DNA from: Gammaproteobacteria bacterium
Lineage (GTDB): Bacteria > Pseudomonadota > Gammaproteobacteria > Arenicellales > JAOTYS01
Length of the DNA stretch: 18,814 nt
NCBI GenBank assembly: GCA_029861795.1
Contig: JAOTYS010000036.1
Location: 1 to 18,814, forward strand
Direction: 5' to 3'
A program made the position numbers and the translations under genes. Of the stretch, positions 8,141-16,819 are shown one piece after another. Under the pieces are notes generated by a model that made no database searches, was not told the origin of the DNA, and worked only from the letters and a program-made list of their open reading frames with translations. Every line of letters starts with the position of its first letter. Position 1 is the stretch's first letter.

Positions 8141-8249
8141 GTCGCAGGACGCCTGGTTACGCTCGGCCCTCAATATTCGTGGTCCGGTACAACCGCTTGC
8201 TTTACGTAATATCCGTGTAGAACATTTGGCATTGGCCAAAGAGCTCTAA
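8112..8249 (+). pseudogene. Short ORF after parA interrupted by an in-frame TAG
   Basis: ATG 8112 follows a near-perfect Shine-Dalgarno (GGAGGTGA, 8096-8103) inside the 3' end of parA. The frame reads five codons (MPLAA), then TAG at 8127-8129, then 39 open codons to TAA at 8247-8249. The part after the TAG looks like real protein: a helical, leucine/alanine/arginine-rich sequence (DAWLRSAL... near its start, HLALAKEL at its end). There is no ATG or GTG after the TAG, only late TTG codons. It could be a small parA partner gene killed by a nonsense mutation, a read-through product, or chance. It overlaps the malic enzyme stop by 3 bp on the opposite strand. Confidence 0.3.
8225..8240. terminator. 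Hairpin between convergent parA region and malic enzyme gene
   Basis: TTTGGC (8225-8230) and GCCAAA (8235-8240) form a perfect 6-bp stem with loop ATTG, just beyond the malic enzyme stop. No long T-run follows on either strand (minus strand: TGTTCT), so it is at best a weak intrinsic terminator. It also lies inside the interrupted short ORF. Confidence 0.2.
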
Positions 8250-9862
8250 TAGGTCGGATCGTACATCTGGGCCGCTATGGTTCCCCTGAGGTTCTGTGGT
8301 TTTGGTTCACCGGCCAAATCTTGTTCGTACGCTTTCTCTGCCACCGCCACAGCAATGTCGAGAGACACACCACGGATATCGCAGAGCGGTGGATAAATCG
8401 CTCCGGCGGCCAGGTCTTCTTCGCCAACAAGATCAGCCAGTGCCTGAGCGGATGCTAAAAACATCTCGTCAGTGATACGTGTCGTTTTGCAAGCCACTGC
8501 GCCCAAGCCGATTCCCGGAAAGATGTAGGCATTGTTGCCTTGGCCCGGTCGAAGTGTCTGTCCGTTGAACGACACCTTGGGGAACGGGCTTCCGCTGGCG
8601 AAAATGGCGCGGCCATCGGACCACTTGTAGGCTTGCTCAGCGTTGCATTCCGCACGGGATGTAGGATTTGACAGCGCGAAGATGGTAGGACGGTTATTGA
8701 TGCTGGACATTAGTCTCACAGCGTCCTCGGTAAATGTGCCGGGAAAGCCTGTGGCGCCGATTAGGACATGGGGTTTGATCGCTTTAATTGCGCTGAGAAA
8801 GTCCATCGGAGAATGTTCGTGGGCATAGGGCAAGTTGTGCTCCAATAAATCGCTACGGCTTTTGACCACGAGTCCCTCCTTATCTACAAACCAAAGGCGC
8901 TCATAAGCGTCTTTAGCGGGCAGACCTGCGTTTTTGAACGCGGACACCATCAAATCGGCAATGCCAGTGGCGGCTGAGCCTGCGCCGAGGAACATGATCC
9001 GGAGATCCGCAAACCGTAGAAGGGAGATTCGGGTCGAGGCGTACACCCCGGCAAGCGCCACCGCAGCTGTGCCTTGAATATCGTCGTTAAAGCACAATAC
9101 CCGATCGCGATAGATGTTGAGCAACTTATATGCATTGGGGGTGAGAAAGTCCTCAAATTGAATCAAAGCGTGGGGAAAAGCGTCTTCAATTGCGGCGATG
9201 AACTCCTCCATCAGCTCGAGGTAGGCAGAGCCCCGCACGCGCCGGCAGGTGATGCCCAAGTACAAGGGATCGTCAAGCAGCTCTTGATTGTCCGTGCCTA
9301 CATCCAGCATGACTGGGAGACACCGGCGAGGGTCAACGCCCGCGCATGCCGTATACAACGAAAGCTTGCCGATTGGTATACCCATGCCGTTGGCACCGAG
9401 ATCGCCCAGACCCAGTATGCGCTCACCATCGGTAACAACGATCACGCGGGCATCGTTGTCCGGCCAATTGTTCAATATCTGGCGTATTTGTCCTTTGTCC
9501 TCTGGCGTGATGTAAAAACCGCGGGGTTGACGGAAGATGTGAGCGAATTCTTTGCACGCCTGGCCTACGGTGGGGGTATAAATCACCGGCATGATTTCTT
9601 CGATATGGTCCATCACCGTCCTGTAGAACAGCCGCTCGTTTCGACCCTGTAAGGCCAGTAGGAATATGTATCGCTCGATATCAGAGCCTTTGCGCCGCAG
9701 ATTCTCCATTATCCGGTCTTCTTGTACTGATTGAGAGCAAACTTTTGCGGGTAGCAAGCCACGAAGACCCAGTCGGCTGCGCTCTTCTTTTGTAAATCCT
9801 GTACCCCTGTTTTCGGCTGGATTCTGGAGAAGATCGAACCCTCGCTTCGCTGTGGTCGTCAT
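8246..9862 (-). CDS. maeA: Malic enzyme (malate dehydrogenase, oxaloacetate-decarboxylating), MaeA/SfcA type
   Basis: 538 residues; oxidatively decarboxylates malate to pyruvate and CO2 with NAD(P)H production, in the cytoplasm. It belongs to the large-subunit family shared by E. coli MaeA (about 565 residues) and eukaryotic malic enzymes, not the MaeB-type fused to phosphotransacetylase. Visible landmarks are catalytic Y95 (VIYTPTVG), catalytic K166 (GIPIGKLSLY), the metal ligands E237-D238 (FEDF) and D261 (FNDDIQGT), and the dinucleotide-binding GAGSAATG at 293-300. Start ATG at 9860-9862 has a good Shine-Dalgarno (GAGGTGA, at 9867-9873 on the plus strand). The first residues (GFDLLQNP..NRGTGFT..ER) match the family start. 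NAD versus NADP preference cannot be read with certainty; NAD is usual for this type. It appears to be a single-gene unit, convergent with parA. Confidence 0.95.
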   Translation of the reverse strand: MTTTAKRGFDLLQNPAENRGTGFTKEERSRLGLRGLLPAKVCSQSVQEDRIMENLRRKGSDIERYIFLLALQGRNERLFYRTVMDHIEEIMPVIYTPTVGQACKEFAHIFRQPRGFYITPEDKGQIRQILNNWPDNDARVIVVTDGERILGLGDLGANGMGIPIGKLSLYTACAGVDPRRCLPVMLDVGTDNQELLDDPLYLGITCRRVRGSAYLELMEEFIAAIEDAFPHALIQFEDFLTPNAYKLLNIYRDRVLCFNDDIQGTAAVALAGVYASTRISLLRFADLRIMFLGAGSAATGIADLMVSAFKNAGLPAKDAYERLWFVDKEGLVVKSRSDLLEHNLPYAHEHSPMDFLSAIKAIKPHVLIGATGFPGTFTEDAVRLMSSINNRPTIFALSNPTSRAECNAEQAYKWSDGRAIFASGSPFPKVSFNGQTLRPGQGNNAYIFPGIGLGAVACKTTRITDEMFLASAQALADLVGEEDLAAGAIYPPLCDIRGVSLDIAVAVAEKAYEQDLAGEPKPQNLRGTIAAQMYDPTY

Positions 9863-10508
9863 GATTTCACCTCGATGGTGGAATGTACGCTGCCTAATGA
9901 GCCTTCGTTACCCTCTGGGGATATAGGCTCGCTGTCTGACTCTAGTGACTCGGCAATCCCGGTTTGCCATTGTTACTGATGACGAATCTGGTGGACAGGC
10001 CCGCAGCCCGGCGTAATCGTCAAGTCTTGCATAGCTGCACAACGCGAGCGCCCAAAAATCCTGCGTCAGGCTGTGACCGTTCGGTCTTTTAACGATCCGT
10101 TTAGAATTACAAGTAGTGGCGTCTGATATCCTCTCACAGCGGCGGGAAAGCGACAAAAACGTTTCTTTTGTGGTCGGGAATGCCGTTGACACCTTTGACG
10201 GATCTAAAGTAACAAAGCATAAACAGCGAGAATGCTGCATACCAACGGGAACATCCATCGTGCCCAAAGTTCAATGGATCGCGCGCGTTCAAGTCGATCG
10301 GAGCGCGCCAGAAACGAGGTGGTAATTACTTCGGTCAAGCTCGCAGACACCGCGACGACGAGCAATCAACGTACCGTGGTTGTTCGTTACACTCTACACG
10401 TCAAGAAATCTTGTTGAAACGATTAGTGAGCACTGAATCTTGTTTCGCCCGTCATTGGGGTCGACCGCTTTCGCGGGCGTAGCCGATTGCTGAACATTCT
10501 TAACTTGC
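9863..10508. other. 646-bp intergenic region without a convincing gene
   Basis: It separates the starts of the malic enzyme transcript from the 3' end of the outer-membrane protein gene. Frames up to 119 codons exist on both strands, but they have scattered cysteines and prolines, no plausible domain and poor ribosome sites. One small structure is GACCG-TT-CGGTC (10075-10086) followed by TTTT, which on the plus strand resembles a very short terminator although no gene precedes it. Another is CCGC-TTTC-GCGG (10465-10476; GAAA-loop hairpin on the minus strand) about 30 bp after the outer-membrane gene's stop. Neither is strong. Confidence 0.4.
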
Positions 10509-11636
10509 TTATCGATTCCCAAACCGGTATTCCGCACCGAGGATGATGGAGGTCGCGGTGGTATCGTAAAAATCAATGTCGGAGTCGTCGTCTACATAGA
10601 TAATGTTGGCGACCGCGGACCAGCGCTGGCTTTGCGTCGGCAGCCGGTAAAACAGTGTCGCACCCAGAAGAGCAGTGGTGCTGTCCTGGAACTCGCCGTA
10701 GATCGGGTTCGCGCTATCGAAGTCAGATCCACCGATCTCGCCAGTCAAAATTACTGTGAGCGGATTCGCAAAATAGGCGTAAGCCAGCTGCAGCCAGTAG
10801 CGATCATTGCTCATCGCAGCGCCGTCAAGGTCATTATTGCGATAGCCGAACTGCGGCCGCAGCAGGTGCTGTGGGGCCAGTTGCCAGGCGTAAGATACCG
10901 TCGCCGTGTACTGGTCGCCGCTACGGCTCAGCAAGCTTTGGTCGGCCGGGGCCAGGCTGCCCTGGGTAACGAGGAAGTCCCCACTTTGCTCGTTATCAAT
11001 ATCGATGTCACGAGCAGTGAACTGGACCTCGAAGCCGGAACCCATGATGTCATCCCACTCAAGGCGAAAGCCGGTCGCGTCGCGGTCCGTGCGGGTGCGC
11101 GGCGACCCCTCGAGAAAAGGGTCTTCCCATACTTCCGCGGGAACACCGTCGAGTTCAAAGGCCGCGGACAGCACCCCCACATTGGGATACTCTCTGCGTA
11201 CACCCAACAGCTGCGCGAAATCGAAAGTGACCAGATCCTCGAGGGAGCTGCCAAGGAACACCTGCGTGCGTTGTTCGGCAAACGTATAGTTGATCTCGCC
11301 CGTCAGTGCCCCGTAGGTGTCGTCATCGGACTGGGGAGTGTCGGACACTGAGCCGATGGTCGTGTTACCGATGTCGATGAGCTCGTTGCCCGCCACCACG
11401 TTGCTGTCAAAATCGACGTTGCCGACGCCGAATAGCACAAAGCCACCCCATCCGCTCGTATTGGGAAGCTTAAGAACCATCACATCGTCTTCATCGGGTA
11501 GATCGTCAATGGCCAGCACCACGCCCGATCCAGTGAACAACGCGACCAACAGCACGAGTTGCACGATAGTTCCGCGGCGCGCAATTGGAATCTCGAAATT
11601 AGTAATGGGTACGCTCTTTAATAGTGGCACTCGCAT
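10509..11636 (-). CDS. DUF2860 family outer-membrane protein
   Basis: 375 residues from the ATG at 11634-11636. An ATG eight codons upstream (11658-11660) also fits, but the inner one has AGAGG just ahead while the outer has no ribosome site. A hydrophobic export signal (TIVQLVLLVALFTGSGVVLA) follows an unusually long polar and basic leader; cleavage is likely before IDDLPDED. The mature part has the alternating pattern of an outer-membrane beta-barrel and ends with an aromatic-X strand (ILGAEYRFGNR). Several segments match what I recall of DUF2860 proteins of Vibrio and other marine gammaproteobacteria: GWGGFVLFGVG, RTQVFLGSSLEDLVTFDF, WEDPFLEG, NPIYGEFQD and DSDIDFYDTTAT. Function in that family is poorly defined; it is probably a porin-like or structural barrel. 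It is divergent from the AsmA-family gene. Confidence 0.85.
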   Translation of the reverse strand: MRVPLLKSVPITNFEIPIARRGTIVQLVLLVALFTGSGVVLAIDDLPDEDDVMVLKLPNTSGWGGFVLFGVGNVDFDSNVVAGNELIDIGNTTIGSVSDTPQSDDDTYGALTGEINYTFAEQRTQVFLGSSLEDLVTFDFAQLLGVRREYPNVGVLSAAFELDGVPAEVWEDPFLEGSPRTRTDRDATGFRLEWDDIMGSGFEVQFTARDIDIDNEQSGDFLVTQGSLAPADQSLLSRSGDQYTATVSYAWQLAPQHLLRPQFGYRNNDLDGAAMSNDRYWLQLAYAYFANPLTVILTGEIGGSDFDSANPIYGEFQDSTTALLGATLFYRLPTQSQRWSAVANIIYVDDDSDIDFYDTTATSIILGAEYRFGNR

Positions 11637-12051
11637 CAACCTCTTGTTTGACAGCGGCATATACGCGTCGTGAACGATACGCGCGGGGGAATGAGATGTA
11701 CAAGTTTACTAATTCGTGACTTAAGCAGACTTTGGATAGAAGATCAAATCTGACCGTAACAAGTTCCCGCGTTGGCAAAGCGCACCGGTGGTTTGTGGAG
11801 TTAGCTTGCTAATGAATCCACGCTCGCTTGGGAAGAACGTCATTAGTTCCTGTGAGTCGCTCTTGTTTTGGCTGTGTAGGCCAAGGTTTGTGATGGTGTT
11901 CCACTACGCCTGAACACAGGCACAACGTCATCTTAGAGACCCAATCCATTTACTAGTCCAAGAAATTCATCAGATTTATTTCGCTATTGTCTTGAGCACG
12001 GGAGAAGTGTCATTCTAGCAATCCCTGGTTGTCACTTGAAATAGAACGAAG
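11637..12051. other. Divergent intergenic region between DUF2860 and AsmA-family genes
   Basis: About 415 bp without a plausible coding frame. It must hold the promoters for both flanking genes, but I find no promoter near consensus. The only clear symmetry is GTGTTC (11896-11901) with GAACAC (11912-11917) around a 10-bp centre, a possible operator or weak stem. Confidence 0.35.
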
Positions 12052-15000
12052 TTGCGCGTTGCCAGAACTCTCCTGATCGCTCTTGCTGCCCTGGTTGGTC
12101 TGGTGGTGCTGGCCATCGTCGTCGCCAAGCTGATCCCCAACCAGACTTACAAGGGGTGGATCGAGAGTGCGGTGACCTCATCCACTGGCCACGAGTTTGA
12201 GATTGCAGGGGATTTCACCGTCGACATCGGCACCACTGTGCGCATCACAGCCGAGGACGTCAGTTTCGCTAACGCCGATTGGAGTGCGAGCCCTGCGATG
12301 CTAACCGCTAAGCATGTGGGTGCCACCGCACGTGTGTGGCCACTGTTGAACAGGTTATTAGAGGTCACGGTGAAAGCGGAGTCGCCAGCGCTGCTGCTCG
12401 AGACGAACGCGGCGGGTCATGGCAACTGGGATATGCCGAGTGATCAAGCGGAGGAACAAGATGAAGACAAGGGTGTTAAAAGAACCAGGATTCGAATCGT
12501 TCCCCGCGACATCGAGATCACCGATGCGAGAGTGACCTATCTTCGCGGTGGCAGCGGCAGTACGAAGTTGGCTGAAATCGACCAATTCCGATTGGGAACC
12601 GAAGGCGAAAAGCCTGGTGTCACCCTAACCGGCCGCTATAACGACCAACCGGTCACCTTAGTCGGTGCATTAAGTGAGCTGGAAAAACTGCAGACCGAGG
12701 AACCTGTCGCGCTTGCACTGAACGGACAACTTGGACAAGTGTCGGTCTCGGTGGAAGGAAGCGTGGCAAATATCATGAGCGCTGCGGGGCCTACGGTCGG
12801 TCTCGCGCTGGGCGTGGTCGGGCCTGCGACGCAGGTCTTCGATCCATGGGTAGCTGGTGAGCTTCCCGATCTTGGCGCGCTGGATTTCGCGGCGCGCGTT
12901 AATGGCAGTGCGGGCGCTTACGTCGCCGACAAACTCCGCCTCAAGCTAAGCGGCGATGCCGCAATCGTCGATATCGAGGGACAGATCGATGACTTGAAAG
13001 ACTTCCAAGGCATCGATGCGCGCGCGCAGATTAAAACCACTGCACTGCCGGCGATCATCGAGGCGTTCGGGATCGATGTGCCAACTCCACTACCCCAGTC
13101 TGTCGAGGCAAGCGGCGTGCTCCGCGGGGGGAAGGGTGCGCTCGCCATCCACGATCTGCGGGCAAGCATCGAAGACGCGCAAGTGTCGGTGACGCTAACA
13201 GGCTCTGCAGTTGACGTGGTGACCAGACAAGGCCTCGTCGCGGATGTGCACGTGACCGCAGGTTCGTTAGCGATCCTCTCAAAGTTTGTAGGTCAAGAGC
13301 TGCCGGCGACGGGTTCCGTCAACGCACGGGCGCACGTTAGCGCCGACGATTCAATCTATGCGATCTCCGAGCTTGACCTTGAAGTCGAAGGCGATGCGTT
13401 GAATGGCAAACTGAGCGGTGCCGTGGCAGATCTGGCGAATTGGAGGGGTGTCGACGTGACGTTGGATGCCAACGTTGGGTCGTTGACGCAGTTCTCCGAC
13501 CTCATCAAAGCGGAGCTACCGGAAACCGACCCGCTGGCGGTAAAGGCGAGGGTCAGCGAAGGTGCTCAAGGTGCCGCCCAGATCGCGGCAGATATCGAAG
13601 GTGATGGGCTGCGGGCAAATTTCCAAGGCGCGGTGCAAGACCTGCGAGCGATTAAAGGTGTCGATGGTGATGTCAGCATCGAACTCAACTCCCTGCAACA
13701 GATTGCGGCGTTGACCGGTATTGATCTGCCGACTTTCTTTCCGCTATCGGCATCCGGTCACGTGACCTCTAAGGATACGGCGTACGAGGTTACCGATCTG
13801 ACCGTGCACGTTGATGATGAAAAGCTCAAGTTAGAGTTGGCGGGCTCAATCGGGGATGCACTGGCGCTCAGCGGTGTCAACCTGGAATTGAGCGGTCGTT
13901 TGAGTTCGTTGGCGGAGCTGTCCACAACGTTTGGGCGTGACTTGCCCGAGACGGGACCGCTGGACGTTTCGGCAAAGCTCGGCTCGAGCGACGGGACGTA
14001 TATCCTCGATGATTTGAACCTGACGCTTGCAGGCGAGGTGATGGATGCGACAGTGACCGGTTCGATTGCCGATCTATTGAAGCTCAAAGGCATCAACTTG
14101 GATCTTAACGGCCACATCCGTTCGCTCACGGATTTGTCAAACGTACTGGAGAAACCGCTCCCCGAGACCGCGCCGTTGGAGGTGTCGGCGCAGTTCACTG
14201 CTGAGCAGGGCGCGCAAGGGCCGGGCAACGTGGTCGCGAGTGTCCAGGGCAAGTGGCTTAATGCTGAAGCGAAGGGTCGTATCGGTGAGTTGCGTGAATT
14301 CAAGGACGTCGACGCGGATGTGTCGCTCACGCTCGCTTCGCTAATCTCGATCGGTAACCTTGCCGGGGCATCGTTGCCGGACATGGGTCCGCTCAACGCT
14401 TCGGGACACATCCGTAGCCGCGATACTTCCTACGAGCTCACCGATATCAATGCTGTACTTGCCGACGAGGCCCTTGAAGCGCACCTTACTGGGGCGATTA
14501 CCGATCTGCTCGCAGTCACAGGCGTCAACCTCGAGTTGGCGGCGACCACCCCCTCGTTGGCGAGGCTTTCTCGGTTCATCGACACTGAGCTGCCCGATAC
14601 CGGTCCGTTCGAAATGCAAGCATCGGTGCAGGCCGAGTCGGGGATCGCAGCGCCGACTACGCTCTCGGCCAAGGTAAATAGTGAGACGCTAAGCGGCTCG
14701 ATCGAAGGAACGCTGGCCGAGCTGAAATCCCTGGACGAGCTTGACGTAGACTTGACCCTCGCCGCCGCAACGCTTGAAACCATCGGCCAACTTGCGGGAG
14801 CTACATTGTCGCCTTCGGGACCAGTTACCGCCAGCGCTAAAATGGTGCACAGTAACGGGCGTCTGGCACTCGACCCGCTTGAGCTCACCATCGGCGATAG
14901 CCGACTCGATGGCAGTTTTCAGTACGTCACTCACGCGGACGACCCCAACACCAAGGGTGCGATCCGGGGACGGCTTGCAAGTCGGCACATCGACCTGAAT

Positions 15001-16005
15001 GAGATTTTCGACATTGAGCCTGGAGTCGACGACCATGTGCCACCCGAACTGCCGCCGGCCGGCACCGCCGCCGGTGAGAAGGCCAAGGTCCCCGAAGAGA
15101 CGGCCGAGGGGGTGTTCACGGATACGCAGCTGCCACTAGATTGGCTGCGCCGCCATGACATCGACCTGCAGTTTGAGAGCGAGCGCCTAAAGATTCTGCA
15201 CACCGACATCCACGCGCTCTCTGTCGCGACGACGGTTGATGGGGGGGTCTCGAAGACGGAGTTAACAAGAGGACGAATCGGTGATCAACCGATCGAAGCC
15301 TCAGTTACGCTCGATGCCACGGTGCAGCCGCCTACTGTGCGGATACAGGTCGATCTGGATCAAATCCCGTTGCCACCGATCTCACAACTAGACGCTGTGC
15401 TGCAAGGCGGTGTCCTTGTGTTCAAAGTGGACGTCGCGGGCGCGGGCGTGTCGATGCGGGAAGTCATGGGTCATCTGAACGGTCATGTGCTCTTGGCCAT
15501 ACGCGACTCACGCACACCCAATAATTTGCTAAACCGATTTGGGGCGGGCATATCCATTTCGAGCATCAACCCGTTTGATGAGAGTGAGGAATACACGACG
15601 TTGCATTGCGCCGCCAGCCATTTCGAATTCACGGACGGCGTGGCGACGACACCGCGCGGTCTAGCGATACAGGTCCCGCGGGTCACTTGGCTCGGCAGCG
15701 GACAGATAGACTTCAAGAACGAGACAATCGATCTACGCGTCCAGCCGAGAGCACGCAGGAGTGTGTTGAGTTCAAGCGATCTTGTGCGGATGCTGCAGTT
15801 CAGGGGTCCGTTGACGAATCCTCGGCTAGTGGCGAATCCGGTAGGCCTGGCGACAAGCGGCGCGAGCGTTGCCCTTGCCTTCTCCACCGGAGGAGTGTCA
15901 CTACTGTGGCAAGGGCTCTACGGGTTGTTCCGGGCGAATGCCGATCGGTGCAAACGCATCGAGAAACAAATCGTAAAGATCCGTGCGACTGGCGAAGACG
16001 GTTAA
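12052..16005 (+). CDS. AsmA-family envelope protein with long internal repeat array
   Basis: 1317 residues, starting at TTG 12052: an in-frame TGA lies at 12037 and no ATG precedes the conserved N-terminus. The ribosome site is weak. Residues 5-26 form a membrane anchor, followed by the typical AsmA start (YKGWIESAVTSSTGHEFEIAG) and an AsmA N-terminal domain to about 170. Residues 311-958 are nine tandem units of about 72 residues (separate entry). Residues about 1030-1290 form the AsmA C-terminal domain, with the familiar ..IDLNEIF.., GSGQIDFKNETIDLRVQPR and RGPLTNPRL-VANPVGLA motifs. AsmA relatives (AsmA, YhdP, TamB, YdbH) are inner-membrane-anchored, groove-like proteins spanning the periplasm, linked to phospholipid transport to the outer membrane. 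E. coli AsmA has 617 residues and the larger YhdP and TamB about 1260. The same broad role is inferred here; exact orthology is not claimed. Confidence 0.9.
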   Translation: MRVARTLLIALAALVGLVVLAIVVAKLIPNQTYKGWIESAVTSSTGHEFEIAGDFTVDIGTTVRITAEDVSFANADWSASPAMLTAKHVGATARVWPLLNRLLEVTVKAESPALLLETNAAGHGNWDMPSDQAEEQDEDKGVKRTRIRIVPRDIEITDARVTYLRGGSGSTKLAEIDQFRLGTEGEKPGVTLTGRYNDQPVTLVGALSELEKLQTEEPVALALNGQLGQVSVSVEGSVANIMSAAGPTVGLALGVVGPATQVFDPWVAGELPDLGALDFAARVNGSAGAYVADKLRLKLSGDAAIVDIEGQIDDLKDFQGIDARAQIKTTALPAIIEAFGIDVPTPLPQSVEASGVLRGGKGALAIHDLRASIEDAQVSVTLTGSAVDVVTRQGLVADVHVTAGSLAILSKFVGQELPATGSVNARAHVSADDSIYAISELDLEVEGDALNGKLSGAVADLANWRGVDVTLDANVGSLTQFSDLIKAELPETDPLAVKARVSEGAQGAAQIAADIEGDGLRANFQGAVQDLRAIKGVDGDVSIELNSLQQIAALTGIDLPTFFPLSASGHVTSKDTAYEVTDLTVHVDDEKLKLELAGSIGDALALSGVNLELSGRLSSLAELSTTFGRDLPETGPLDVSAKLGSSDGTYILDDLNLTLAGEVMDATVTGSIADLLKLKGINLDLNGHIRSLTDLSNVLEKPLPETAPLEVSAQFTAEQGAQGPGNVVASVQGKWLNAEAKGRIGELREFKDVDADVSLTLASLISIGNLAGASLPDMGPLNASGHIRSRDTSYELTDINAVLADEALEAHLTGAITDLLAVTGVNLELAATTPSLARLSRFIDTELPDTGPFEMQASVQAESGIAAPTTLSAKVNSETLSGSIEGTLAELKSLDELDVDLTLAAATLETIGQLAGATLSPSGPVTASAKMVHSNGRLALDPLELTIGDSRLDGSFQYVTHADDPNTKGAIRGRLASRHIDLNEIFDIEPGVDDHVPPELPPAGTAAGEKAKVPEETAEGVFTDTQLPLDWLRRHDIDLQFESERLKILHTDIHALSVATTVDGGVSKTELTRGRIGDQPIEASVTLDATVQPPTVRIQVDLDQIPLPPISQLDAVLQGGVLVFKVDVAGAGVSMREVMGHLNGHVLLAIRDSRTPNNLLNRFGAGISISSINPFDESEEYTTLHCAASHFEFTDGVATTPRGLAIQVPRVTWLGSGQIDFKNETIDLRVQPRARRSVLSSSDLVRMLQFRGPLTNPRLVANPVGLATSGASVALAFSTGGVSLLWQGLYGLFRANADRCKRIEKQIVKIRATGEDG
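12982..14925 (+). repeat. Nine tandem protein-level repeats of about 72 residues
   Basis: Within the AsmA-family protein, units begin at residues 311, 385, 457, 527, 599, 671, 743, 815 and 887 and are 70-74 residues long, most exactly 72. Each opens with a pattern like xIxDLxxLxGVxLxL, continues with SLxxLSxxxxxxLPETGPLxVSA, and ends with Y-x-L-x-DLxLxL...LxG. Variation is moderate: units 3, 6 and 8 replace the Y..LxDL strand with another sequence (QGAAQIAADIEG, PGNVVASVQGK, PTTLSAKVNSE). The copies are clear in protein but well diverged in DNA, so duplication is old. Confidence 0.85.
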
Positions 16006-16150
16006 AGCACGTAGGGATCTTGTCGTTGTACGAGGACCTACTCGATTGATTCGGATGTCGTCGCGCTAGCACGATGTCTGGTAGAGCCTGCGACCAAAAT
16101 TCTGTGATAGTGTGTTTTCAATATAACGTTTAACGCAAACCGTTCAAACA

Positions 16151-16819
16151 ATGATGCCGTTAGCACAAACAAGTCCAAACTACACTGCACTACTGTTGTG
16201 TTTGTTGGTCCTCATCATCGCGGTGCCGCTGCTTCCGGCGGACTGGCCCGGACACTTCCTCGAGCTCGCCTTCGATCTGGTATTACTGGCTGGCGTGTAC
16301 TCGGCCGCATGGAGTAGTCGGCACAGATGGCCGTTCATTATCTTTACATTGGTGACCCTGGGTGCTCGATGGTCCGATGAGCTGTCCGCTCACATAAGCG
16401 TCGATGCAGCGTCATACGGACTGACCCTGGTGTGGATCATCTATGCCATCGAGATCGTCTTCGCGGCTTTGTACCGAGAGCGCGAGGTCACGGTTAACCT
16501 GATTCTCGGCGCAATCGTGGTCTACCTGCTGGCAGTGGTCGCATTTGCTGAGTTGTATGGGCTGATCGAAACCCTGCAGCCCGGTTCTCTCGCGGGACTC
16601 CCTACTGAAAAAGTGACTAACGCGCTGATCTACTTTAGCTTTGTCTGTATGACAACCATGACTTTCGGCGATATTGTGCCGTCGTCCAATCTGGTGCGCT
16701 CGTTGTCTGTGGTGCAGGCGGTATTTGCGATGTTCTACGTCGCCGTGATGATCGCCAGACTGGTTGGCCTTAATATTGTCCGCGAGGTCACAAAAGATCA
16801 ATCATCGTCGAATCGGTAG
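16151..16819 (+). CDS. Small potassium-channel-like membrane protein with atypical selectivity filter
   Basis: 222 residues; ATG 16151, with a second ATG directly after it and no clear Shine-Dalgarno. A TATAAC box at 16122-16127 could be a -10 element. About six hydrophobic segments are present (roughly 12-29, 36-54, 60-72, 88-108, 114-136 and 183-206), with a re-entrant pore loop before the last. The pore region (NALIYFSFVCMTTMTFGDIV) matches the two-helix ion channel fold (Ion_trans_2). The filter, however, reads T169-M-T-F-G-D174 where potassium channels have T-V-G-Y-G-D: the first glycine is threonine and the tyrosine is phenylalanine. Ion selectivity is therefore uncertain. No RCK/TrkA regulatory domain is attached. 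It presumably acts in the inner membrane. Confidence 0.8.
   Translation: MMPLAQTSPNYTALLLCLLVLIIAVPLLPADWPGHFLELAFDLVLLAGVYSAAWSSRHRWPFIIFTLVTLGARWSDELSAHISVDAASYGLTLVWIIYAIEIVFAALYREREVTVNLILGAIVVYLLAVVAFAELYGLIETLQPGSLAGLPTEKVTNALIYFSFVCMTTMTFGDIVPSSNLVRSLSVVQAVFAMFYVAVMIARLVGLNIVREVTKDQSSSNR

Noticed and set aside
8137..8220. GTG-started 27-codon frame overlapping the parA stop as GTGA
   Set aside because: No ribosome site of its own, and the other frame in this stretch looks more protein-like.
9908..10267. 119-codon minus-strand frame in the large gap
   Set aside because: Composition is unlike neighbouring proteins (many Cys, Arg and Ser, no domain pattern) and no ribosome site is seen; treated as chance.
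10465..10476. CCGC/GCGG hairpin with GAAA loop (minus strand) after the DUF2860 gene
   Set aside because: Four-base-pair stem and no T-run, so not accepted as a terminator.
10632..11351. 239-codon plus-strand frame opposite the DUF2860 gene
   Set aside because: It is antisense to a well-supported outer-membrane protein and has no recognisable pattern; a shadow of that gene's codon use.
13758..14411. 217-codon minus-strand frame inside the AsmA-family gene
   Set aside because: Ser/Pro-rich translation repeating with the sense-strand repeats; an antisense shadow.
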